Source of the DNA: Orthonyx spaldingii
Taxonomy: Eukaryota > Chordata > Aves > Passeriformes > Orthonychidae
DNA: 64,000 nt
Assembly (NCBI GenBank): GCA_013397795.1
Contig: VZTJ01000294.1
Coordinates: 312,219 to 376,218 of the forward strand
Reading direction: 5' to 3'
This document shows, piece after piece, positions 1-11,900 of this stretch. The notes below the pieces were generated by a model. That model ran no database searches and was not told the origin of the DNA. It was given only the letters and a program-made list of their open reading frames with translations. Numbering within the stretch: position 1 is the stretch's first letter; each line of letters starts with the position of its first letter. A program made the translations under genes and the position numbers.

Positions 1-2950
1 GCCTTCGATGCCATCCTTCCAGAGATGAACAGGACTGCACAAGCAGTTTCAGCACCGCCTATTCCACAGGCAGAATAGCAGGTTTGTGTGACAGCAGCCC
101 CTGGATCACACAGATGAGTTCCCAGTGCCTGCAAACCACCCCACCTCCCCAGACACCGGCCTGTGCTGCAGCATTGGCTAAGGCAGGATCCCCCCGAGCC
201 AGCAGCAAAGAGTGTCAGGCACTGCCCTCGGCCAGGGCACTGGGGCAGCCAAAGTCCACTATGGACAGAGCGAGGGGCTGAGAGGTGCCTCTGCCCTCCA
301 ATGCTTTCATCTACACCAGGTGAGGCAAAAGATTTTAATGAAACCCCTTCTCCTCTGGCTCTTGCGCTGTCTCTGCCAAATAACGAGCTGGTATTAGAGG
401 GGTGCACAAGGGATCAAAAAATCCCCAAAAAACCCAACCCACATTTTGACTAGAGAGCTCCAGCCATCAGTTTGACTTGGTTCCTATGGATTTCAACATC
501 CATCACAATCACAAGGAGCGTATTTCCCAGAGCAGTTAAAGACACAGCATATGTATTTATTTCCATTTCAGACTGCAAATGTGGAGTTCAATTAAAACTC
601 ACTGAATACTATTTTGCATCTGAAAAAATATTTTCCAATGAACACAACAGATTATTTTACTGGCTGCATAACCTCAAACTGCCTTCTGCTCAAGACTGCT
701 ACATCCCCACAGCTCCTACTAATGACAAGATTGTTTCTCTTATAAGCTCTTAAAATGTTGCAACAGTCTCAAAATTATGTGGATTTTTCTGATAGGAGTT
801 TAAACTGCATATTCCTTCCGATTCAAGCCAAGCTGTGCAGGGGAGAAACAAGGCTCAGCACATGCAAGCTTGCTGTCACGACTCCTCACCTACTACTTTT
901 CAGGACACATTAGCATCACAGACATCTTCCTGCCTGCCGCATCTTTGCATTCACCGAGCACCTGCCAGAATTCACAGGCTGCGGAAGCTGCCGCTGAATC
1001 ACTTCCCAGCCCTGGCTCCTATCACTGGGATTGAAGTTATGAGATCAAAGAGGAAAGGAATGCAGAGCATCTTGTTTGCATGTCACCAATGCCATTTTGC
1101 TGCAAGGCAGCTAGAGAAACACACACAGACAGAAATTACTGGCAGCAGGAGCATGGCAAGGAAGCCTGGCTATGGAAAGACCAAGCCCACAAGTTGGGTG
1201 TTTTACAAAGCAGCACATCCCTTTGCCCCAGCTAAGCACAAGTGCACCAAGGAATCCACTGCCACCGATAGTCTGAAAAACATCATCAGGAAAAGGCCAC
1301 CTGATGTCAGTGGATGTGCTGCTCTCTGGGCATCCTCATGCTGCACAGACTCACTGTAAATCACTCCTGCCCTTATTTCATGGGGTTTATGTTGATGTTC
1401 TTACATGTCTGTCTGCTGGAATCAAGAGACTGTTGAAGAGTCTTTGTTCTAAATTCATGTTTTTAAGTTCCTTTGTAGCTCACAAAGGTGGGCTTAAAAG
1501 AACACCACCATGCCTCCCAGGAGTCAGAGAAAGGCCCAAGGCAACACAAAAACCCCAAAATTTATTATTTGCTACCTAAGCCAATCTCATTCAACTGGCA
1601 GGACCTGAATCAGAATATTTTTGATTGTTGGGATCTGGCAGCACTAATGATAGAAATAAGCTCCTGTTACTTTATTACTTTTTAACCTCCTTTTCTCACA
1701 GTGCTCATGAGAAAGAGACAGATCCTGCCTGAACTCATGCAGGATCAACAGAAGAACTGAGTTCCTGGCTATGGAAAGCTGGTTTGATGGCAGGATGAGC
1801 TGGAAGTCCAGTGTGTGATAGTCAGCTTCCAGGGCTGGGCATCAGAGGCATGAAGAAAACTAGCACCTCAGTCTGTAATTAGGAAATACAGTCAGGAAAT
1901 CACCGAGAGGTCACAGCTGGCCACGTTCCCCCAGGTCTCTGTAGAGCCCCTTGATGTGAGATTTACAGACGCAATCATGACAGACTGAGCACACCCAGAC
2001 CCCGGCAGCACAGCCGAGAGCTGCGAGCACACCGTGTGTGAGGGGAGAGATCATCACGGTGTACGTGGCTCCCCAAACTGCAGGACAGAGCAGCCTCCTG
2101 AAGCCCCTGCTGCAGAGCAGTTCTCCAGGGCAGGCAATTCCCACTTGCTTGGTGAGGCACACATGGAGGAACACTCTGCACTGCTGCAGGAACGGAGCAA
2201 AATCACAGCTCCCCCATCGTTCTGTGAGTCAGAGAGATACTAGGGTTCAATAAATGATCAGACCACATGCACAGCCTAGGGATTTATGAGGAATACAGAA
2301 ATGCCACTTAGGACTCCTCCTCTGAAATGGAAGCGCTGTAACGAGGCAGACTCGATGGCGTGGGTCAGGCCCACCTCAGGACAACACCCTTACACTACAC
2401 AGTGGGGTATTCACCCAGCAGCAGGGCCGGCAAGTGGGCTTCTCCAGCACCAGAGACTTGAGAAACACCCAACTCCTACCAAACACAACAGTGCCCGGTT
2501 CACTTTCGGTCCTGGAGAGGGGCACTGGCCGTAGCACCCCTGGCATGTGCCCAGCTCATGGCTCACACAGTCCGGGAGGGACCCACACAGCCCTACCCCA
2601 GCCCAGCCACGCTCTGCATCTGCTATGGATGTCCCAGTGCCTTAGTTCCCCTTGTGCCTGCACGGATCCCAGCCTCCGCAAGCATGAGCACTTCTTCCCC
2701 TCTCCTACCCATCACCTGAAGCCAGCAGAGCAACTCAGCATCACGGTGTCAACTCCCATCTGCAAAGCATCTACAGAGCTGTGCGCTCTCAGCCCCTTGC
2801 TTCTCATCTTGCTCCAGCACCATCTGTTTTACTCCTCTCGCCTCTTCCCCACGCCAACCCTAAGCCTTCAGAGATGTTAGAATTTGAAATCCACCCATAT
2901 ATGACCAATTCCAAATTACATTCCCGCAGGCTAAACCACCCAGGGGGATG
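1..2950 (-). other. presumed ITM2C intron 1 (partial)
   Basis: This stretch lies downstream of ITM2C exon 1 on the minus strand and runs off the window. I see no BRI-family transmembrane or BRICHOS exon in any frame, so the remaining ITM2C exons are inferred to lie before position 1. The sequence is moderately GC-rich towards 2000-2900, with no recognisable repeat. Open stretches here have no family resemblance. That the region is intronic is inferred from gene orientation, not from a visible splice pair, because the donor falls in or near the gap. Confidence 0.6.
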
Positions 2951-3026
2951 AGTTCTGCTGCCACTGCCTGCGCTGGACGTTCACTCCCGTGCCCGGGGAC
3001 GGCTGCTCCTCGCCACGGCGCCACCA

Positions 3027-3046
3027 CCCCGCCCCATCCCCTCCCC
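3027..3046 (-). other. G-quadruplex motif near ITM2C exon 1
   Basis: On the minus strand four runs of four G are separated by loops of 1, 2 and 1 bases (C-runs at 3043-3046, 3038-3041, 3032-3035 and 3027-3030 on the plus strand). This is a canonical short-loop G4 motif on the ITM2C sense strand, just inside the gene from exon 1. Short loops are generally associated with high stability. Any effect on transcription is inference. Confidence 0.8.
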
Positions 3047-3143
3047 ACTTCCCTAAACTTCGGGTGCCCACGAAGCCATCGGTAAAGCCGGACACTGTGG
3101 CCGGTGCGTGTCCGAAGCAGCCCCACAGCACAGGCACCCCTCG

Positions 3144-3183
3144 NNNNNNNNNNNNNNNNNNNNNNNNNNNNNNNNNNNNNNNN
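3144..3183. other. assembly gap (40 N)
   Basis: Forty Ns interrupt the GC-rich first coding exon of ITM2C. The missing bases should hold the rest of the exon's coding sequence and its splice donor. The N count may be an estimate rather than a true length. Confidence 0.99.
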
Positions 3184-3257
3184 CCCCCCGCCGCCTTCTC
3201 CTTCTCCTTGTCCGGCTTGAGCGCCGCGGGCGGCTGCTGGACGCCGATCTTCACCAT
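3184..3257 (-). CDS. ITM2C: ITM2C first coding exon, N-terminal part only (integral membrane protein 2C, BRI3)
   Basis: Seen: a minus-strand ATG at 3257-3255 in a strong Kozak context (GCCATGG) opens a frame whose first residues read MVKIGVQQ, followed by an Ala/Pro/Lys segment with a KPDKEKEK-like run, ending at the gap. Known: ITM2 (BRI) proteins begin MVKI and have a short charged cytosolic N-terminus, one transmembrane helix and a luminal BRICHOS domain. ITM2C is a type II membrane protein processed by furin and linked to amyloid precursor processing. Inferred: the position directly downstream of CAB39 in the same orientation matches ITM2C in human 2q37.1. Only about 24 codons are visible. 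The transmembrane and BRICHOS exons are absent from the window, so the identity rests on the N-terminus, the CpG island and synteny. Confidence 0.82.
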
Positions 3258-3480
3258 GGCCCCGCTCCTCCGCCGCCGCCAGCCCCGGCACCGCCCCGGG
3301 GAGGGGCCGCGCTGCCCCCGCCCCGGCCCCGCACAGAGCCCGCCTCGGGCCAGCGGAGCCCCCGCGGCACCCCCGGCAGCCAGCGGCGTCCTCGCTGCGA
3401 GCGGCTGCGGGGGCAGCGGCACCCCGGGCAGTGCTGCCCGTGGCACTGCTGACACCGGGTCAGCCGAGGAGAAGAACTAA

Positions 3481-6400
3481 AGCAAAGCAAAACCGAGCAA
3501 CCCCCGAGCTGAAGGTGCACCAGCCTGCAGCAGATGTACACGGAGAGCAGGGGTTGCTCTGGGCAAAGCTGGGAAGACACAGCCGCTGTTCGCTTCAAGG
3601 CCACAGAGCAGAATCCGTGGAGGAAGAGAGCACTCAGGTGGCCTTTCCCCCAGGATCAGCTCTGGGCAGCAGAACAGATACATTGCCTTCATCATGGGGA
3701 CAGGGATCCACAAAATGCCCTGTCTGCCAGAAGCAGAGTGTGGCATGCACATAAAGTTTGAGGGGGTTGCTTTTGTGCCACCAGATGATGGCTGAGGAGC
3801 AGCAGGGAGCACAGCAAGGAGTAAAGAACACATGCTGAGTTTTTTTAAGGTAACAAAATGGAAAAACGCCCATTAACAAAACCCTCTCTGCCAGCTACAG
3901 GTAATAAGGAAGGTAGGAAATTGTCAATGGATAAACATAGCAATACCCTAACATTGATTTGGTCCACTTAAACATAGTATTTATTTATAATAAAGTTATT
4001 ATGAGCATTTTCTTTCGATCCAGAAGGGTTCATTATGTACTGAGTGCTTTACATCATGTTTTGAACTAACCCATTGATAAATTAGTGCTAAATTTTATTT
4101 GTAAAAGGCATCTTTGGCAGGGATTCAACACTGACTCACAACAACAATTGCTCATAGTGCTGACTTACATTGTTCAATATTTGGAGTTGTCTGGTGCTCC
4201 CAGCATCCCACCCTGTGGGTAGAAGTTACATGGGGATTGCAAGTTTTACCTCACACAGAGATAAGGGGCTGCATTTCCACAACAGCCTCTAATTTCAGGA
4301 GCTCCAACTGAGACAAGATGGTCCCCAGTTTATGGAAATGGGAGTGCTTACAGCCAGATCCAAACATCTCAACACTCAACATGCAAACCGTGAGAAAGCC
4401 CACCAGGGTCCTTCCTCACTAAAGCTGTAAGGCAAATGCTAACTCCTCTAATGACATCTATCCTATATGACATGCAGCCATAGAGCAAGGAAGTGTCCAG
4501 AACAGGGCAGAAATCCTTGTGTTCCAGCCCTCTCAATCCACCAGGCCGTCCTGCTTGCTACCCCCTCAGCACTCTGGGGGATAGACTGGGCCCTGCCTTT
4601 TTTAGGTTGTTTGGCTACACTCTTCCTCAGGGACAGCCCTCTGTATGACTAACTCTGTGTTACCTCCTCTGCCTCCAGCCCAGGGGTCCACTGGGCAGCT
4701 CTTGTCACAGAGAAGAAACCTAAAGCCAGGATGCAGCTGAGGGAAAGTGATATGAAGCCTTACATCTGATAAAAACCAGAGAAAGCCTGACACCAAAATC
4801 TTCCGTTTAAAAGCAGAAGTTAAAGAAAGTTGAGGCTTGTTCTTTCCATTTATGTCTGAAGTGACTCTATCCCCCACCCCTAGCCAGTCAGTCTGTGGGA
4901 CTGGTGGGACAAGTCTGCAATAAGGAGAGTAAAGGATCATCTTCTAATATTTAGCTCATTTGTGACAGATACTGAGAGAAATTAGCACAAGGTTCCTGAT
5001 GTTCACCAGGGCTCCTGACAGAAGTAGCCTATTGATTTTCTCAAACAAAGGGAAAGGCAGCATCACACTATGCCAAGCCAGCAGCACAACACCAGGCAGC
5101 AGTGACAGTGCGACTCTGCCTTTTCTTGCATCAGGTGCTGGTCTGTCAACTGCTGAATCAGCCTGGGTCTTCTCCAGAGCACAACTGATTTCCTGTTTTA
5201 AGTGGGGAGTGGTATTGACCACCTATGTGAGGCTGACATCAGTGTAGGTGTCGGGGTGTCCCCTGCCCACTGCTGGGGCCAGCCTGGCTGTTCTGCAGCA
5301 GGAAGCCTCCCCTGGCCCCCACTGCCCTCCCTGGCCACTGGGTCTGCACCTCATGAACTGCAGCACCCTGTACAGCACGGACTGGCCCCCAAAAGGACAC
5401 TCAGAGTAAGAACTGCTGCCGATGAGGGCACAAAACCTGCAGGATGCTGTCAGTATTCACAGGCATTTTAAAAAATGCTTCTTTAAAATTATTTTTTCAT
5501 TTATAAATGCTAATGTGCACAAGTGCCTCAAACAATCTGTGAGTTTGCAGTATTTGTGAACATAGCTGGAATACTGGAATATTACTTCTACTGTACTATA
5601 AAAAAAATTCAGGACTGACAAGGAAGGCAAATTATTCTTGGCATAACAATGAACCCAAAACAAGTAAAAGAAAACACCCAAATAATTATAAAATGGGTCA
5701 ACATTAAGGGTCTAAACCATTAAGCATCTTTACTTTATTTAACATTTCAAGATTGGGTATCAGTCCCAGCCACGTTGTTCTGTGGCATCTCTGGATTTCA
5801 ATTACATCCCTGAATAAATGGCTTTGCAAGCATTAAGAAAAATCACTCAAGTCATCATAGGCCAAGTTTCAGACTAAAGGATTTCTCAATATGAAATCTG
5901 CTCCAGCTACAGGCCCTTCAATCAGAAGGCGTAGAGGATAAACACTGACAATGAACTCAACATTTCTAACACAGCTGAAAACTGTGTTTCTTGCCCTGCA
6001 GTGGAGAAGTGACATGCTGCTTACAGAACATCTCCCTCAAATCTACTGTCTTGTCTATTTTTAAGCAAGCAGGTTTCTATTTAAAACTGCCACCTTACTG
6101 ATTTCCTTAAAGCCATCTGCTAGTTTATTAGTCTGTGACAACAAAGCTTCCATCTCTTGGGTGTAATTAAGTGGAATCCCAGGGGCAATTTAGTTGACTG
6201 CCCGTTCATTAAGAATAGCAGTGTGATAGCAACTTCTCAAGTAATGAAGATGGGGGACCTTTATAAACCTTTATTAAAGTGTCCTCTACCTTGCCACTTC
6301 TCACTTTTCTAAGAAGCACTTATGTAAAAAAACCCAAACAAACCAGTATTACAAAGAGAGCTCAAGATAACTGCCTTAATATATTCCGTGTCAACCAAAA

Positions 6401-8640
6401 TGTGTTTGTCATTTATTGAGCTGCCTCTGTTTCTGAGGTCAGTCTGGTGTCTTAGCTGTCCCTCACTGTATCACGCTGGAAGGAAATGAGAATTTTAGAG
6501 TCCTTAAATCATCCTGCTTTTCCACTGCAGTTCCAATAAGGGCTTGTACTAGAGAGCCTGCCATAAAAATGAACAGGACTCTGTAATGTGCTGAAAATAT
6601 ACTTTCCTTTTCCCTTCTTATGCCTGATCAACTAAACAGAAAGCAAGACAGGTTGAGCTAAAAAAAAGAAACTGTTAAAAAAATCATAATCACTCTTAAA
6701 GGAATGGACCACAAATGCATAGGATGTACTCATGGTTGTTGCCATTCCTTACACAATCTACGTCTAATTACCACACATAAATGCATGAGGTGAAGCAATT
6801 ACTTGTAGCCAAAGGTAGAGAATGAATCCAGTGGTTTCCGTGGAAAGTTACAGCTTTCATCTGCAGCTGGACCGAGCTGAATTTCTCGGTACCTGCCACA
6901 CCAGCCGGGGCAATGTGTCAATCCCTGATACAGATCAGGGATCACATCCTTTGTTCCTTCTTTTCTTTTCTTTGAAGAAAACTATGATGGTTCAGCAGCA
7001 GCAGGAAGCCTTGGGCTACCTAGGAGGGTAAATGGAAAACTATTACCATTATGTACTTCAAAAATAACAAGAGAGTAATTTTTTCCTAATAGTAGAAATT
7101 ATCCTGGATTAGTCTCCCTCTGGGAAACTACCAAGCTCCAGGTATCTTGCTTATCTCTCTTTTACAAACTCTGGTGTATAAAAGGCCAACATTTAGCACC
7201 CTTCAGTCAGTAGCTAAAAAAAGTATTCACATTTCAAGAGGTATGCAGAGACCAGATGCACAGTGGATTTGACCTGAACAATGTTCAGTTAACCACTGGT
7301 GGCAGAACTGCTGCAAGCCAGAGCCAGGGGCCTTGTTAACATTCGGTTGCCTGTTGTGGCACCAAAACCCATTCACAGGATGTGCCAAAAAGTGGGGAGG
7401 GATGGTGAGAAAGGGAAGGGAAAATGTGGGTTGGAGACAGCACCCTAAATAGCCAAGCTGGATTTTCATGTCATGGGATAAGCAGGGAGCATACCCAAGA
7501 CAGCAAAATTACCAGAACTGTTGTATAGTTTATAGTTTTTATTATTTAGAGGGAGATTTTCATAGAAATATCACAATTTACCTGGAAACATGTTAGGGGT
7601 TCCACAAATCAAAATACTTCGACTTTATATAATTTCTGGAGCCAGCAGGGAGGGCATTTGAGTTGGTAGGAAAGCACAAGTGAAAAGAACAGGCTACAAG
7701 CCTAAAAGCCAAGAAAGCCCAGGAAGTGCGAAGGACCCTATTTCCTACCTTTAAGTAGGAATGCAAGTGTTACAATACAGCTTAGGCACAAGGGGAGAAA
7801 GGGAATGGAGGGGAGATGCTGCTTTAGGATAAAAGGCTGGGGCTAGATTTAAGTAGTTGCTGGAGAAAGTGGGTGTGAGGTCTCAGTCCCACGGAGTTCA
7901 GCTGCATTCTTGCCCCATTCCCCAACAGCTCCAGCAAGGGACAGAGCCCCAGGTACAAGAGAAGATGTAACCTGAACTCTCCCTGTCCCTTTCCCTTCTG
8001 TCACCTCATTTCTAGTTCTGTACTCAAGAACTGAGCGTTTTGCTCTACCTGCACCAACCTCGAAATATTCTGCTTGTCTGACGTTGAAAGAGGCCAATGG
8101 ATGTGGAAAAGCCACAGACTCAATCAAAGCCCCCCTCCTGCAAACCAGAAGAGTGGGAGGGGATTTGGGGAGGCTGGCTTGTATCCCCCTCACCATAAGG
8201 ACTATTATCTCAAAGTCATTAGGCCTGGCAAAAACCATCTTCTGGCAGGTGCAGGCGAGTGCTCCCTCATCAGGAGCTCTCTCTGCCAGAGCAGTGTCCG
8301 AACAAACAGGCTCCTCCTGGGAGGCTCCGTAGTGCAGATGCAGCACAGTAGCAGCCTCACATGTGGGGAGTGAAGCATCACTGCCTCCAGTTTCTATGGT
8401 GTCAGGTGCCTTGCCCCAAGAAAACGTGCCTGCAGTTACAGTTCTGAGCACAAGGCGTATTTTAGTCAGCTGCAGAAAAGCCAGGGAGTTTGAGGAGGTG
8501 AGTATTAGCTTACACTAGCAGCCCCCAGTTTTCACCAGCAGCCCCCAGTTGTCACCAGCTCATGCCCATCCAATCATGCGAGTAACCTACTGTGAGCAAA
8601 GGCCCCACCTTTTTCTTATTTCTCAGTATTCCTCTTCTTC
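3481..8640. other. intergenic DNA between ITM2C and CAB39, ITM2C-proximal part
   Basis: No coding exon or recognisable transposon was found. Since ITM2C is transcribed away from it, this is the upstream region of ITM2C. It becomes AT-rich from about 3850. The stretches around 5750-6300 and 6690-6810 read like non-repetitive regulatory DNA, with homeobox-core (TAATTA-like) and octamer-like words. Reading frames here are short and do not match a family I know. Confidence 0.6.
8517..8556. repeat. 20-bp tandem duplication
   Basis: Two adjacent 20-base units, each beginning AGCAGCCCCCAGTT and ending TCACC, differ at one base. This is a simple local duplication with no sign of further expansion. 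Confidence 0.9.
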
Positions 8641-8651
8641 AGTAGGGACTA

Positions 8652-8927
8652 TTGACAAGTGTATGGAGTGACAGGGCAAGAGGAAATGGCTTCAAATGGA
8701 TGGAGGGCAGGTTTAGACTAAGTATTAGGAAGAAATTCCTTACTGTGAGGACGGTAAGGCCTTGGAAGAGATTGCTTAGAGAAAGCCTGGATGACCCATC
8801 CCTGGAAGTGTTTAAGGCCAGGTTGGAGGAAGCTCTGGTCCAGTGGAAGGTGTCCCTGCCATGGCAGGGGGGTTGGAATGAGATGATCTTTAAGATCCCT
8901 TCCAATCCACACCGTGCTATGATTCAG
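8652..8927 (+). mobile_element. CR1 LINE fragment, 3' end, plus strand
   Basis: The sequence reads as the terminal part of a CR1 element: the end of ORF2 (a GNGFKW...GRFRLSIRKKF-like segment, then a DDPSLEVFK-like segment), followed by the typical 3'UTR (GGCAGGGGGGTTGGAATGAG, then TTTAAGATCCCTTCCAA) and a degraded ATTCTATG-like end near 8925. It is 5'-truncated, as most CR1 copies are, and no target-site duplication is evident. The copy is old: the reverse transcriptase core is absent and the terminus has substitutions. Confidence 0.93.
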
Positions 8928-11900
8928 GATTTGTTAAAAGTGAGTGACCACACTCAGCCTGAATAAAATGTTCTCTTGCAAGAGCAGAACACACTGCAGA
9001 GAAAGGAACATGACACTGAAAACCAGTACCAGTTCTCCAGCAGTTTAGGCTGCGAAGGAGAAATGGAAGTGTCACCTCTTGCCAGGCATTTGACTGTTGA
9101 AGAACTGCTTTGAAAGCTCAGATATAATAACTGTGGTGTTCTGTGACAGCCACATCCTCTAAGTGAGTCTGCTGTCTCTTTTAATTAGCCCATCTCCATG
9201 AACATCTCGGGATTTTATGCTACATGCTTAGAGAACTATCATTACCTTGAACCCAGGAGAGATGAAGTACCCCAGGACACTCTAACAATACTAATAATCC
9301 TTAGGAGATGGAGACTTTCGTGTTAACCAGCTGCAGGACAAAGAAAGGAAGATCCTGAACCTCCTCTCCCCTCTTTCGCTCCCTCTGTCGCTATTGAAAT
9401 TTCTGTGTGATTCCCTGTCATTGCCCAAAATATTTGCACAGCAGGCACCCTCCTGCTTGCCCTGGCTCCTTAGATTTGGTACTTTGGTGCCTTGCCTGAA
9501 TGCACTCCTGAAAATACACACCAAGAAGATGAGAAAAAACAAGAACAACAAACCCACAGCCATCATGTTAGACAGACGTGCAGACTGAAGTGTGCCACTG
9601 AGGGCCCAAGGCAAACACCTGCTTGGACATGCTTGGTTTTGCCTTTTTTTTGGGAGGGTGACTCAGTGAACAGTCCTTTTGTTCAGCCACCTGGTTTGTC
9701 ATACCCAAAACTGCAGCAGATCAGGTCACATGGAAGGAACCTGCCATCCCCCCTAGCAACATGTGACATCCAATCATATCCATAACTCAATTAGTACCTA
9801 ACGAAATCTCAGTCTTGCACAGCTGAAAGTTTTCAGCGAGAGACAGAACCACTCTTGTTTACAGTACCAGCATGTGTTATACAAATTCAAGCAAGCTTGG
9901 AGTCAGCAACTGACAGAATTGATCTAACCTTGCTATGTAAGTATCCTCTGCTTCGCAGCCCAAATGAAATAAAAGCCAAAGAAGCAAATTAAACTACATC
10001 CAGTAATGGGCATGCTCCTGTTCAGAAGGTCCCAGGGACAAAGGAATTAAAATTATGTTTCTTTGAAAACTGGCCTAATCTCATATGACATGGAGGAAAA
10101 CTGCTCATTGATTAGAAGAGGCTCCTGGGGTCAGCTGGACTCCAACACATTTAGAAGTCAATAGTGCCAATGGACAAGCAATGAAAAATGTACTTGGATT
10201 AGTTCTAATGCAGCTAATTACAAGGGGTCAATATTCATGCAACTGAAACAAGCTCCCTATGCTCTCTTCTTGTCCCCTACACTGCTTGGCACCTTTCTGC
10301 CCAGCAGTGAGGGCAACCCCACTCAGAAGTAGATGCCCCAGTTTACCAGTAAATGCCCAAACTACACCACAGTCTTTCTCTAGCCACCCTGTCTGTGGAG
10401 TGTAAACGTAGCAAATCCAGATGACTTTATGCACAGAGCATCCTTTAATGGCATTCCCCTGTGTTTTTATCTTCAAGACCTACCAAACTGTATCCCTACC
10501 CACCAACCACCCCTGTTCCTGGGAATGTGCATTCTATTTAATCCCACACATGAGAAACCATCAGCTGGCAGATCACATGGACACAGCTAGTGCCTGTTCT
10601 GCCAGCAAAGATGCTGGTCTGTAGAGCATTTAAAGTCTTGTCAATGCCCAGAGGCAATATTTGCAGGTTTGTATTACAGCTGGAGTGCCATGAACATATA
10701 TTCCTCTCAGGCTTTTTCAAAACACCCAACACAGCTGCATCAACAGCTGCACAGTTGCTTGTGCCAAGGGCAGGCAAAGCAGTTTCAGTACTGTAGGGTG
10801 GGACACCAGAATATTCTCCTGAACATGTCAAGCATGACTGGGGTTACTCTTTGGGGTATTGCCACAGATTTGCTTCTGAGAAATGGGCTGCTGTATGTTA
10901 TGGTTGCCCATTTATATTGAGCTTTGTCTTGGTGTAGACTTGGGGTGCACACGTTGGCCCTGCTCTGCCTTCATGGTAAACCTGGCTTGCCCTGTGTGAG
11001 ACAGAAAGTTGGCAGTCTCATTTTTAATCACTTGTGGGTTTGATTTCATCAGTGTTTTTCCAGATTTTTATTTATGCCTTGTAAAATTTTCCAGAAAGCA
11101 GAAAATCTGTTCAGTCAGGTCACATTGTGAAGGATATGCCAGTTTGTCCCTCCACAAGCCATCATCACATATTCCCCCTTGTCCCGTCCTGCTATGCCAA
11201 GAGGAACTTAAAAATCTCTTAAGTACCATCACATAGGAATTAAAAAATCTCCTACTACCAATACTGTCCAGGTGGAAAAGATAACACACAGTGGGACTCC
11301 TGAAAACACATGGCCAACTCTTTTATAGTGATGAAAAAGAAAAATCCATACCCTTATGAGCTGCTCTCCCGCTCCATGCCCTCAGGACTGCTGACCCATC
11401 TTTCACAGATCTTAGTGAGACACCCCATAATGTGCTGCTGTATGAATCCATGAAAACCTCCCACCCAGCAGCATATCAGGTGGATCCCTGGATGATCACA
11501 CTGCACTATTCATGAGCTGAAAGCACTGTATGTATTAAAACTCCTCCTTTTCTGGGTGAAGACAGAGATGTTACAGTGCCCCACAATGTACCACGAGCCA
11601 TGCACAGAATATCCACGTTCCAGACATGACCCTGGCACAGCACATGGCTGCAGGTTTGCATCATGGCACAAGGATGTCAGAAGTCCATATGGATGTCTAA
11701 GATATATATATATTGAATTGGCTCCAGCTCCTCCAAAACATCATCTTCCATAGTGAAGGATGGACCCAAGAGGCAAGACTTCAGAAGGTGATAAGTAAGA
11801 GCTTTTTTTTTTTTTTTCCCAAACATCTTTATCCTAAGCTCAATGTTTGGGCACAAACAACATGTCTTTTCCAGGACACAATTTCAAGGAAAAAACAGAG

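Larger units (their letters stand above)
2960..3480 (-). promoter_or_regulatory. ITM2C: CpG island / promoter and 5'UTR region of ITM2C
   Basis: This is the only long GC- and CpG-dense stretch in the window, with abrupt AT-rich flanks on both sides. It surrounds the ITM2C start codon. On the minus strand the roughly 220 bases upstream of the ATG contain no other ATG, as expected for a clean 5'UTR or core promoter. No TATA box is evident, which fits a CpG-island housekeeping-type promoter. The transcription start cannot be placed from sequence alone. The island contains a 40-N assembly gap. Confidence 0.85.

Noticed and set aside
2931..3480. Long frames across the CpG island on both strands
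   Set aside because: They read through the N gap and come from GC-rich, stop-poor DNA. Only the MVKI frame on the minus strand has family support.
7849..8451. 200-codon open frame on the minus strand upstream of a CR1 fragment
   Set aside because: It begins at a non-ATG codon, has no recognisable domain, and sits in intergenic DNA with moderate GC content that lowers the stop frequency.
7780..8640. Possible solo LTR (a TAAAAGGCTGGGG TATA-like word followed by GC-richer sequence)
   Set aside because: I could not find matching ends, a target-site duplication, a primer-binding site or a second copy in the window, so an LTR call is not supportable.
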